A stretch of 10,186 nt of DNA from Alphaproteobacteria bacterium (lineage in GTDB: Bacteria; Pseudomonadota; Alphaproteobacteria; Rhodobacterales; Rhodobacteraceae): the NCBI GenBank assembly GCA_030425945.1, contig JAUHZL010000064.1:1-10186 (forward strand), read 5' to 3'. The translations under genes were made by a program, and so were the position numbers. The notes under the pieces are model-generated. The model was not told the origin of the DNA, did no database searches, and saw only the letters and a program-made list of their open reading frames with translations. Every line of letters begins with the position of its first letter. Position 1 is the first letter of the stretch. Positions 4,725 to 10,186 of the stretch are shown here, one piece after another.

Positions 4725-6548
4725 CTACTCTTCGACCCACCACACGTCCGGCTGGAACCCGATCCAGTCGCCGTACATCGGCAGTTGCTCGGGATAGTGC
4801 AGCGCCGCGTCATGGGCGATCCAGCTGATCGGGTTGTGCCACAGCGGGATCACGTAGCGCCCCGAGGTCAGGATGCGGTCGAGCGCCCGCACCGCGGCGC
4901 GGTAGTCGTCCTGGCTGTCGGCGGTCAGCATCTCGTCCACCATCGCCTCGATCGCCGGGCTGGCCACGCCCATCATGTTGCGCGATCCGGGCGTCTCGAC
5001 CCCGTCGGCGCCCCAGTAGAGCCGCTGCTCGTTGCCCGGGCTCAGCGACAGACCCCAGCGATAGTAGACCATGTCGAAGTCATAGGCGTCGGTGCGCTCC
5101 TTAAGCTGCGCGCTGTCCACCACCGACACCCGCGGCTCGATCCCCAGGCGCTTCAGCGCCTCGACATAGATGTCGACCGTCGACTGCACCTCGCTCGACC
5201 CCTGGCCCAGCAGGATCTCGAAGCTGAACGGGGCGCCGTCCGGGGTCATCATGGTGCCGTTCTCGATGGTGAAACCGGCCTCCTCGAACAGGCCCATGGC
5301 CCGGGCGATGCCGTCGCGGTTGCGCTCGCTGCCGTCCGACACCGGGAAGCTGTAGCCCTCCAGCGCGCCGGGCAGCAGCTCGTCCTTGTACGGGGCCAGC
5401 AATTCCGCCACCCGTCCCTCGGCCGGGCCATCGCGCATGCCGAGGACCGAGTTGGCGAAATAGGACGTGATCCGCGGCTGCGCGCCGTCGTTCAGGGTCT
5501 GGTTGATGAACTCGAAGTTGAAGGCGGTGATCAGCGCCTCGCGCACGCGCCAGTCCTGGAAGGCCTCGCGCCGGGTGTTCATCACGTAGCCGGTCATGCC
5601 CGTCGGCCGCTGGTGCGGGATCTCGGACAGGACGACCTCGCCCGAGCGGACGCGCGGGAAGTCATAGTCGCGGGCCCATTTCGCGGCGTTGGTCTCGCGC
5701 ATGGTGGACAGCTCGCCCGCCTTGAACGCTTCGAACATCGCGGTGGCGTCGGCGAAGAACTCCATCCGGATCGTGCCGATGTTGGCCTGCCCGCGCATGA
5801 AGTTCACGTCGTTGCCCCAGTAGTCGGGGTTGCGGGTCAGCTCGACGAAGCGCCCGGCCTCGAAATCCGAGATCACGTAGGGCGCGGTCGAGATCGGCAC
5901 GATCGAGGTGCCGTCGCTGTCCTCGAAGCTGACGCCCTCGTACTGCGCTTTCTTCAGGATCGGGCGCATCCCCATGATCAGCGCCAGTTCCCGGTCGGGC
6001 TCGGTGAAGGTCATGCGGATGCCGCGCTCGCCCACCGCTTCGATCGACGCCACGCGCGCCCAGGAGCCGCGATAGCGCCCGTGGCCCTGGGTCCCCAGCG
6101 TCTCGTAGGACCAGATCACGTCCTCGACGGTGACCGGGCTGCCGTCGCTGAACCGGGCTTCCGGGCGCAGGGTGAACTCGACCCACATCGAGTCGGGATC
6201 GGCCTCGACCGATTCGGCCAGCAGGCCATAGAGCGTGAAGGGCTCGTCCCAGGACCGGCCCATCAGCGATTCATACGCGAGGAACCGCAGTTGCCAGGGC
6301 GTCGAGCCTTTCTGGACATGCGGGTTCAGGCTGTCGAAGCTGCCGACCTGTCCGTCCACGAAGCGGCCGCCCTGCGGGGCCTCCGGGTTGGCATAGGGCA
6401 GCGACACAAAATCCGGTGGAAGCGCCGGGTCCCCATACATAGCGATGCCGTGCGCGGGCTCGGCCTGCCCGGCCCCGGCGGCCAGCAGCGCGGCCAGCGC
6501 CGCGGCCCCGCCGACCCGTCCAAGCCTGTGGAAAAACACTGATTTCAT
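4725..6548 (-). CDS. Periplasmic peptide/solute-binding protein, YejA-like (SBP family 5)
   Basis: This is the substrate-binding component of an ABC importer of the peptide/nickel class (SBP_bac_5, PF00496). The 607-residue preprotein begins with a clear signal peptide: basic start MKSVFFHRLGR, hydrophobic core to about residue 26, and probable cleavage after AGQA at 29. The mature N-terminus, HGIAMYGDPALPPDFVSLPY, is typical of the YejA subgroup, which binds oligopeptides and microcin-C-like compounds in enterobacteria and is longer than DppA/OppA. Other family features are FSDGSPVTVEDVIWSYE and the domain-closing IPLWHNPISWIA near the C-terminus. The ATG at 6548 is preceded on the minus strand by AGGGAGA with 9-base spacing. 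An in-frame ATG at 6644 would bury the signal peptide and is rejected. No permease or ATPase gene adjoins it, since the next gene downstream is convergent, so its membrane partners must be elsewhere. The substrate is unknown. Confidence 0.92.
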   Translation of the reverse strand: MKSVFFHRLGRVGGAAALAALLAAGAGQAEPAHGIAMYGDPALPPDFVSLPYANPEAPQGGRFVDGQVGSFDSLNPHVQKGSTPWQLRFLAYESLMGRSWDEPFTLYGLLAESVEADPDSMWVEFTLRPEARFSDGSPVTVEDVIWSYETLGTQGHGRYRGSWARVASIEAVGERGIRMTFTEPDRELALIMGMRPILKKAQYEGVSFEDSDGTSIVPISTAPYVISDFEAGRFVELTRNPDYWGNDVNFMRGQANIGTIRMEFFADATAMFEAFKAGELSTMRETNAAKWARDYDFPRVRSGEVVLSEIPHQRPTGMTGYVMNTRREAFQDWRVREALITAFNFEFINQTLNDGAQPRITSYFANSVLGMRDGPAEGRVAELLAPYKDELLPGALEGYSFPVSDGSERNRDGIARAMGLFEEAGFTIENGTMMTPDGAPFSFEILLGQGSSEVQSTVDIYVEALKRLGIEPRVSVVDSAQLKERTDAYDFDMVYYRWGLSLSPGNEQRLYWGADGVETPGSRNMMGVASPAIEAMVDEMLTADSQDDYRAAVRALDRILTSGRYVIPLWHNPISWIAHDAALHYPEQLPMYGDWIGFQPDVWWVEE

Positions 6549-6590
6549 ATCGGCAACTCTCCCTGACTGCCCTTTGTTCGTTGATCTCAG

Positions 6591-6618
6591 CGTATCCTGC
6601 CCGCCGGGCGCGGGCAAA
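6591..6618 (-). promoter_or_regulatory. Weak candidate promoter of the solute-binding protein gene with inverted repeat
   Basis: On the minus strand TTTGCC (6618-6613) and GATACG (6596-6591) are 16 bp apart, about 45 bases upstream of the start codon. The spacer is almost filled by a GC-only inverted repeat with 6-bp arms (6599-6604 and 6610-6615). Both boxes are poor matches to consensus. The repeat may be an operator or simply a stable DNA/RNA structure. Confidence 0.2.
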
Positions 6619-6649
6619 CTTTTCACTTTCCCTTGGGACATCAAGCGCC

Positions 6650-6655
6650 TATAAC
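6650..6655 (+). promoter_or_regulatory. Candidate -10 box of a plus-strand small transcript
   Basis: TATAAC lies in a locally AT-rich patch 54 bases before the intrinsic terminator at 6709-6737. TTTCCC (6627-6632) stands 17 bp upstream but is a weak -35 match. A transcript from here would start near 6661 and run about 75 nt to the terminator U-run. The box is supported mainly by the need for a promoter upstream of an otherwise orphan terminator. Confidence 0.35.
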
Positions 6656-6660
6656 TAAGG

Positions 6661-6737
6661 CACTGCTCGATAGGTTTCTTGCCTGTATGAAACCTGCCTC
6701 AACGACTGAACGCCGGCCTTGTGCCGGCGTTTTTTTT
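6661..6737 (+). ncRNA. Candidate small RNA or bdhA leader attenuator
   Basis: The transcript predicted from the TATAAC box to the terminator is about 75 nt, has no plausible coding capacity and folds locally. AGGTTTC (6672-6678) pairs perfectly with GAAACCT (6689-6695) around a 10-nt loop, TTGCCTGTAT. A pyrimidine-rich single strand follows, then the terminator hairpin. AGGCA at 6658-6662 can pair with TGCCT at 6680-6684 or 6695-6699, giving alternative folds if transcription starts a few bases earlier. This layout of 5' hairpin, open linker and terminator hairpin with U-run is typical of bacterial trans-acting sRNAs. Alternatively it is the terminated leader of bdhA, whose ATG is 95 bases further on. 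I recognise no known RNA family. Confidence 0.45.
6709..6737 (+). terminator. Strong intrinsic (Rho-independent) terminator
   Basis: AACGCCGGC (6709-6717) pairs perfectly with GCCGGCGTT (6723-6731) around a 5-nt loop. An uninterrupted run of eight T spans 6730-6737, making this the only classical U-tailed terminator in the window. It works only in the plus direction, because the minus strand has A residues there. The upstream neighbour, the solute-binding protein gene, is transcribed away from it, so it must end some other plus-strand transcript beginning between 6549 and 6709. Confidence 0.88.
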
Positions 6738-6832
6738 GGCCGGGTTTCCGACGCGGCGGCGCCCTGCCCCCTGTCATTTTCGGCGGTGCAGCATTACCTC
6801 TGATCCGGACGCCAAACGGACGGAGGACCCCA

Positions 6833-7618
6833 ATGGCCATCACCCAGGACCTAAGCGGCAAGACTGCCGTCATCACCGGCTCGAACTCGGGCATCGGTCT
6901 CGGAATCGCGCGGGAACTGGCCCGGGCCGGCGCCGACGTGGTGCTGAACAGCTTCACCGACCGCGACGAGGATCACGCGCTGGCCGCCGATCTGGCGGCG
7001 GAATTCGGCGTCTCGGCCCGCTATGTCCGCGCCGACATGTCGAAGGGGGACGACTGCCGCGCGCTGATCGCGGCGGCGGGCGCCTGCGACATCCTCGTGA
7101 ACAACGCCGGCATCCAGCATGTTGCCCCGATCGACACCTTCCCGGTCGAGAAATGGGACGCGATCATCGCGATCAACCTGTCCTCCGCGTTCCACACCAC
7201 CGCCGCCGCCCTGCCGATGATGCGCAAGGCCGGCTGGGGCCGGATCATCAACATCGCCTCGGCGCATGGCCTGACCGCCTCGCCCTACAAGAGCGCCTAT
7301 ATCGCCGCCAAGCACGGCATCGTCGGCCTGACCAAGACCACCGCGCTCGAGACCGCCGAGGAAGCGATCACCGCCAACGCCATCTGCCCCGGCTACGTCC
7401 TGACCCCGCTGGTCGAGGCGCAGATCCCCGACCAGATGAAGACCCACGGCATGGACCGCGACACCGTGGTGCGCGAGGTCATGCTGGCGCGCCAGCCCTC
7501 GAAGCAGTTTGCCACGGTCGAGCAGATGGGCGGCACCGCCGTCTTCCTGTGCTCGGACGCGGCGGCCCAGATCACCGGCACGACGATCTCGGTGGACGGC
7601 GGCTGGACCGCGCTCTGA
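6833..7618 (+). CDS. bdhA: D-3-hydroxybutyrate dehydrogenase (short-chain dehydrogenase/reductase)
   Basis: This probably interconverts (R)-3-hydroxybutyrate and acetoacetate with NAD in the cytoplasm, the oxidation step in use of the storage polymer PHB and of ketone bodies. The 261-residue protein is a classical SDR of the usual BdhA length. It has the cofactor motif TGSNSGIG (15-22), NNAG (90-93), catalytic S143, Y156 and K160 (YIAAK), and N115 completing the tetrad. The strings GIQHVAPIDTFP, KWDAIIAINLSSAFH and IINIASAHGLTASPYKSAY are characteristic of the BdhA branch rather than of FabG-like reductases. The start at 6833 has a canonical GGAGG 6 bases upstream. The patatin-like gene follows 74 bp later on the same strand, so the two are probably an operon. 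A strong terminator 95 bases before the start codon means that either a separate promoter lies at 6738-6832, where I see none that is convincing, or expression depends on readthrough. Confidence 0.93.
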   Translation: MAITQDLSGKTAVITGSNSGIGLGIARELARAGADVVLNSFTDRDEDHALAADLAAEFGVSARYVRADMSKGDDCRALIAAAGACDILVNNAGIQHVAPIDTFPVEKWDAIIAINLSSAFHTTAAALPMMRKAGWGRIINIASAHGLTASPYKSAYIAAKHGIVGLTKTTALETAEEAITANAICPGYVLTPLVEAQIPDQMKTHGMDRDTVVREVMLARQPSKQFATVEQMGGTAVFLCSDAAAQITGTTISVDGGWTAL

Positions 7619-7629
7619 CCGGGCGCACC

Positions 7630-7680
7630 GACCCGATACCGACGTGATACCGACGTCATGCCGACGTCGGACCGACATCC
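7630..7680 (+). repeat. 11-bp tandem repeat between bdhA and the patatin gene
   Basis: Four full units follow head to tail: GACCCGATACC (7630), GACGTGATACC (7641), GACGTCATGCC (7652) and GACGTCGGACC (7663). A partial GACATCC ends at 7680, just before the patatin gene's Shine-Dalgarno sequence. GAC at the start and CC at the end of each unit are invariant, while the centre drifts. The 11-bp period is close to one helical turn, so repeated protein sites would all face the same side of the DNA. Replication slippage is the simpler explanation. Confidence 0.8.
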
Positions 7681-7692
7681 CCGGAGGCCCCG

Positions 7693-8784
7693 ATGCCCGT
7701 TCGCACCCGCCCGACCCGGATCAACCTCGCGCTCCAGGGCGGGGGCGCGCACGGGGCCTTCACCTGGGGTGTTCTCGACCGCCTTCTCGAAGACGATCGC
7801 ATTGAAATCGCGGCAATTTCCGGCACCTCCGCCGGGGCGCTGAACGGCGCGGCGGTCAAGTCCGGCTTCGCCCGCCCGGGCGGCGGGCCGGAGGCCGCCC
7901 GCGAGGTCCTCGACTGGCTCTGGACCCGGATCGGCAGCCTCGACCACATCCCCGCCCTGACCCCCTGGCTGTCGGCCTTCCCGGCCGAAGCGATCTCGAA
8001 AGCAATTGAATACTCGCCGTTTTTTGCCGTCTCCGACACGCTGGGGCGGATGGTCAGCCCCTATGACAGCGGCCCCTTCTACCGCAACCCCCTGACCCCC
8101 ATCGTGGAGGAGTTGCACTACGACGAGGTCTGTTCGCTCGACGGGCCGGAGCTGCATGTCTGCGCGACGAACGTCCGCACCGGCAAGGTCCGGGTCTTCA
8201 CGGGTGACGCGCTCGGCCCGGACGTGCTGCTGGCCTCGGCCTGCCTGCCCACCCTGTTCCGCGCGGTCGAGATCCACGATCCCGACACCGGCCGCACCGA
8301 GGCCTATTGGGACGGCGGCTATACCGGCAACCCGGCGCTCTTCCCGCTCTTCGGGCAGCACCTTCCGAACGACGTCGTGATCGTCAACATCAACCCGCTC
8401 TACCGCGAGGAGGTGCCGACCACCGCGCGGGATATTCAGAACCGGATCAACGAGATAAGTTTCAACTCTTCGCTTCTGCGCGAACTGCGCGCGATCCAGT
8501 TCGTCAAGGAGCTGATCGCCGAGGGCAAGGTGCCGGCGGGGGCCATGAAGGACGTCTTCGTCCACATGATCGCCGCCGATGACCTGATGGTGAAGCTGTC
8601 GGTTGCCACCAAGCTGATGCCGAACCCGGCCGTGCTGGCGCAGCTCAAGGCCGCGGGCCGTGCGGCGGCGGAAGCTTTCCTCGACAGCGAGGCGCAGAAC
8701 CTCGGCAAGGGCGGCACGGTGGACCTGCCGCAGACCTTCGGCGGACGGGTGCGACAGGTGTTCCGGCGGCGCGCGCGGGCCTGA
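7693..8784 (+). CDS. Patatin-like phospholipase / lipid acyl hydrolase
   Basis: This cytoplasmic serine hydrolase of the patatin family (PF01734) uses a Ser-Asp dyad to release acyl chains from lipids or polyesters. In the 363-residue protein the oxyanion-hole glycines are in LQGGGAHGAFTWGVLD (14-29), the nucleophile is S46 in GTSAG (44-48), and the catalytic Asp is D207 in the DGG motif (207-209). All essential residues are present. There is no signal peptide or transmembrane segment, and the tail (about 340-363) is basic and arginine-rich. Translation starts at ATG 7693 with GGAGG 5 bases upstream, immediately after the 11-bp repeats. A bdhA-patatin pair (bdhA-patD) is known from Legionella pneumophila, so the link to 3-hydroxybutyrate metabolism is probably functional. 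Whether it acts on PHB, membrane lipid or something else cannot be told. It ends 6 bp from the convergent phoB gene. Confidence 0.92.
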   Translation: MPVRTRPTRINLALQGGGAHGAFTWGVLDRLLEDDRIEIAAISGTSAGALNGAAVKSGFARPGGGPEAAREVLDWLWTRIGSLDHIPALTPWLSAFPAEAISKAIEYSPFFAVSDTLGRMVSPYDSGPFYRNPLTPIVEELHYDEVCSLDGPELHVCATNVRTGKVRVFTGDALGPDVLLASACLPTLFRAVEIHDPDTGRTEAYWDGGYTGNPALFPLFGQHLPNDVVIVNINPLYREEVPTTARDIQNRINEISFNSSLLRELRAIQFVKELIAEGKVPAGAMKDVFVHMIAADDLMVKLSVATKLMPNPAVLAQLKAAGRAAAEAFLDSEAQNLGKGGTVDLPQTFGGRVRQVFRRRARA

Positions 8785-8790
8785 GGCGGC

Positions 8791-9483
8791 TCAGCCCAGC
8801 GAGTAGCCCGCCCCGCGCACGGTGCGCACGGGATCGCTGCCGCCGTGCTGGCACAGGGCCTTGCGCAGCCGTCCGATATGGACGTCCACGGTGCGCGTAT
8901 CGACGTAGATGTCGCGCCCCCAGACCCGGTCGAGCAACTGCTCGCGGCTCCAGACACGGCCCGGCTTCTCCATGAAGGTCGCGAGCAGGCGGAACTCCGT
9001 CGGTCCCAGCTTCAGCGGCTGTTCGTCCCGGAACACGCGATGGCTCTCGGCGTCGAGCAGGATGTCGTCGAACACCAGTTGCTGACCCGCCGCCGCGGGC
9101 CGCACCCGCCGCAACTGCGCGCGCACCCGCGCCATCAGTTCCAGCACCGAGTACGGCTTCACGACGTAGTCGTCCGCCCCGGTTTCAAGGCCGCGGATGC
9201 GGTCCACCTCTTCCGAGCGGGCCGAGAGCATGATGATCGGGATGCCGCGCGTGTCGGGACGCGTCTTCAGGCGGCGGCAGACCTCGATCCCGCTGACCGA
9301 GGGCAGCATCCAGTCCAGCACGATGATGTCCGGGGTTTCCTCGTCCACCATGACGAGGGCTTCCTCGCCGTTCTCGGCCAGAACGACGCGGAAGCCTTCC
9401 GCGGACAGGTTGTAGCCCACCACCTCGCGCTGCGCGGGCTCGTCCTCGACGACCAGCACCGTGGGTTGTTCCGCCGACGCCAT
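8791..9483 (-). CDS. phoB: Phosphate regulon response regulator PhoB
   Basis: This two-component response regulator, when phosphorylated by PhoR under phosphate limitation, binds pho boxes and activates phosphate-uptake genes. The 230-residue protein has a receiver domain (about 7-122) with acidic residues E13 and D14, phospho-acceptor D57 in IIVLDWMLP, S87 at the usual Thr/Ser switch position, and K109 in DDYVVKPYS. An OmpR/PhoB winged-helix DNA-binding domain follows (about 130-229), with LGPTEFRLLATFMEKPGRV, SREQLLDRVWG and DVHIGRLRKAL, and ends in the typical VRTVRGAGYSLG. PhoB rather than another OmpR-type regulator is supported by sequence and by phoU directly upstream. It starts at 9483, six bases after the phoU stop codon, with a G-rich ribosome binding site inside the end of phoU, so the two are cotranscribed. 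The sensor gene phoR is not in this window. No terminator fits before the convergent patatin gene. Confidence 0.95.
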   Translation of the reverse strand: MASAEQPTVLVVEDEPAQREVVGYNLSAEGFRVVLAENGEEALVMVDEETPDIIVLDWMLPSVSGIEVCRRLKTRPDTRGIPIIMLSARSEEVDRIRGLETGADDYVVKPYSVLELMARVRAQLRRVRPAAAGQQLVFDDILLDAESHRVFRDEQPLKLGPTEFRLLATFMEKPGRVWSREQLLDRVWGRDIYVDTRTVDVHIGRLRKALCQHGGSDPVRTVRGAGYSLG

Positions 9484-9489
9484 CCGACC

Positions 9490-10186
9490 CTACCCCGCCG
9501 CGACGCTGGTGCGGTCTTTCTTCGGGCGCTCGTCCTCAGGCAGCGACCCGGTGACGAGATAGACCACCTGTTCCGCGATCGAGGTGACGTGGTCCCCCAT
9601 CCGCTCGATGTTCTTGGCGATGAAATGCAGGTGCATGCAGGCCGTGATGTTGCGCGGGTCTTCCATCATGTAGGTCACGAACTCGCGGAAGAGCGCGTTG
9701 TACATCTGGTCGATTTCCTGGTCGCGCAGGCGCACGGCCTGGGCCAGCTCGACGTCATGCTGGACATAGGCGTCGAGCGCGTCCTTCAGCATCGCGTCCA
9801 CGGCGCGCGACATCCGGCGCAGGGTGCTGGCCGAAGCGCCCATCGGCTGCATCTGCACCAGCACGCCGGTGCGCTTGGCCATGTTCTTGGCATAGTCGCC
9901 CATGCGTTCGAGATTGGCCGAAATGCGCAGCACGCTGAGCACGACGCGCAGGTCGCGCGCCGCGGGCGAGCGCAGGGCCAGCACGCGGGCGGCCTCCACG
10001 TTGACCTGGTCCTCGAGGCTGTCGACCCGCGCGTCGCGCTGGCGCACGGTCTCGGCCAATTCCTCGTCCCGCTCCTCGAGCGAGCGCGCGGCGTCGGTGA
10101 TCTGCTCCTCGACCAGACCGCCCATCTTCATGATCAGTGCCTGGATGCCTTCGAGATCGCGGTCGAAGGCGCTTGCGATGTGGCCC
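9490..10186 (-). CDS. phoU: Phosphate transport system regulator PhoU (N-terminus cut by window edge)
   Basis: PhoU links the PstSCAB phosphate importer to the PhoR sensor and keeps the Pho regulon off when phosphate is plentiful. The visible 231 residues run to the stop codon and cover nearly the whole protein. The first in-frame ATG is at 10131, but the frame stays open to the edge and encodes GHIASAFDRDLEGIQALI, the conserved first helix of PhoU, so the true start lies a few codons outside the window. The two-fold repeated three-helix architecture is visible from two ERMGD motifs, each part of an E-x-x-x-D type metal-binding helix, 101 residues apart (visible residues 93-97 and 194-198). 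The tail is short and charged. It lies directly upstream of phoB, and in relatives of this group pstSCAB usually precedes it. Confidence 0.95.
   Translation of the reverse strand, partial: GHIASAFDRDLEGIQALIMKMGGLVEEQITDAARSLEERDEELAETVRQRDARVDSLEDQVNVEAARVLALRSPAARDLRVVLSVLRISANLERMGDYAKNMAKRTGVLVQMQPMGASASTLRRMSRAVDAMLKDALDAYVQHDVELAQAVRLRDQEIDQMYNALFREFVTYMMEDPRNITACMHLHFIAKNIERMGDHVTSIAEQVVYLVTGSLPEDERPKKDRTSVAAG

Noticed and set aside
3529..4743. Minus-strand open frame of 404 codons
   Set aside because: It is antisense to psuG and the DUF502 gene, both of which have clear family motifs; the composition is that of a shadow frame.
4785..6542. Plus-strand open frame of 585 codons
   Set aside because: It mirrors the solute-binding protein gene on the opposite strand. 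It is rich in His, Arg, Val and Asp with no recognisable motif.
6549..6644. Longer start (ATG at 6644) for the solute-binding protein
   Set aside because: It would place 32 polar residues before an obvious signal peptide. The ATG at 6548 has a good Shine-Dalgarno sequence.
6687..6803. Possible 38-codon peptide starting at ATG 6687
   Set aside because: It reads straight through the terminator hairpin and T-run, has no ribosome binding site, and its composition gives no support.
6721..7647. Second plus-strand frame over bdhA (308 codons)
   Set aside because: It overlaps bdhA in another frame, starts inside the terminator and is almost entirely Arg/His/Asp/Gly-rich, a shadow.
7630..7680. CRISPR-like reading of the 11-bp repeats
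   Set aside because: The units are contiguous with no spacers, far shorter than CRISPR repeats, and no cas gene is present.
7393..8565. Minus-strand open frame of 390 codons
   Set aside because: It is antisense to bdhA and the patatin gene, both firmly identified on the plus strand.
1..10186. Genomic island, prophage or defence system
   Set aside because: Genes are housekeeping or common metabolic and regulatory types, composition looks uniform by eye, and there is no integrase, transposase, att-like repeat or tRNA.

Overview
This is a high-GC bacterial chromosome segment. It looks like an alphaproteobacterium of the Rhodobacterales (Roseobacter/Rhodobacter type). That assignment is my inference from the wording of the RpsB, PsuG, BdhA, DUF502 and PhoB/PhoU proteins, the GC-rich third positions, and the mix of housekeeping and PHB-metabolism genes; no search was run. 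I see no prophage, insertion sequence, CRISPR array, tRNA or rRNA. Every stretch of 300 bases or more contains a gene.

Layout, left to right. (1) Positions 1-878, minus strand: rpsB (ribosomal protein S2), followed by two stem-loops and a Shine-Dalgarno sequence at the very edge. The next gene, very probably tsf, should start just outside the window. (2) 1029-1994, minus strand: a TetR-family repressor with an unusual proline-rich C-terminal extension of about 120 residues. It diverges from (3) 2100-3916, plus strand: the overlapping pair psuK-psuG, which breaks pseudouridine down to uracil and ribose 5-phosphate. The divergent gap carries a 22-bp near-palindrome that is a good candidate operator. 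(4) 3988-4683, plus strand: a two-TM DUF502 membrane protein with a TTG start. (5) 4725-6548, minus strand: a periplasmic YejA-like peptide-binding protein that stands alone, sharing a hairpin terminator with the convergent DUF502 gene. (6) 6549-6832: a 284-bp gap with a textbook plus-strand intrinsic terminator but no plus-strand gene before it. A small RNA, or a leader attenuator for the next gene, is likely here. (7) 6833-8784, plus strand: 3-hydroxybutyrate dehydrogenase (bdhA) and a patatin-like lipid hydrolase, separated by an 11-bp tandem repeat. (8) 8791-10186, minus strand: phoB and the end-truncated phoU, the distal part of a phosphate-regulation operon.

The functional groups are translation (rpsB), nucleoside salvage (psuK/psuG with a probable local regulator), carbon-storage turnover (bdhA-patatin) and phosphate sensing (phoU-phoB). 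No gene is broken, and only phoU is cut, by the window edge. I did not find a clearly new multi-gene system. The most promising unexplained items are the candidate small RNA at about 6661-6737, the TetR extension with its operator-like palindrome, and the 11-bp repeat between bdhA and the patatin gene.
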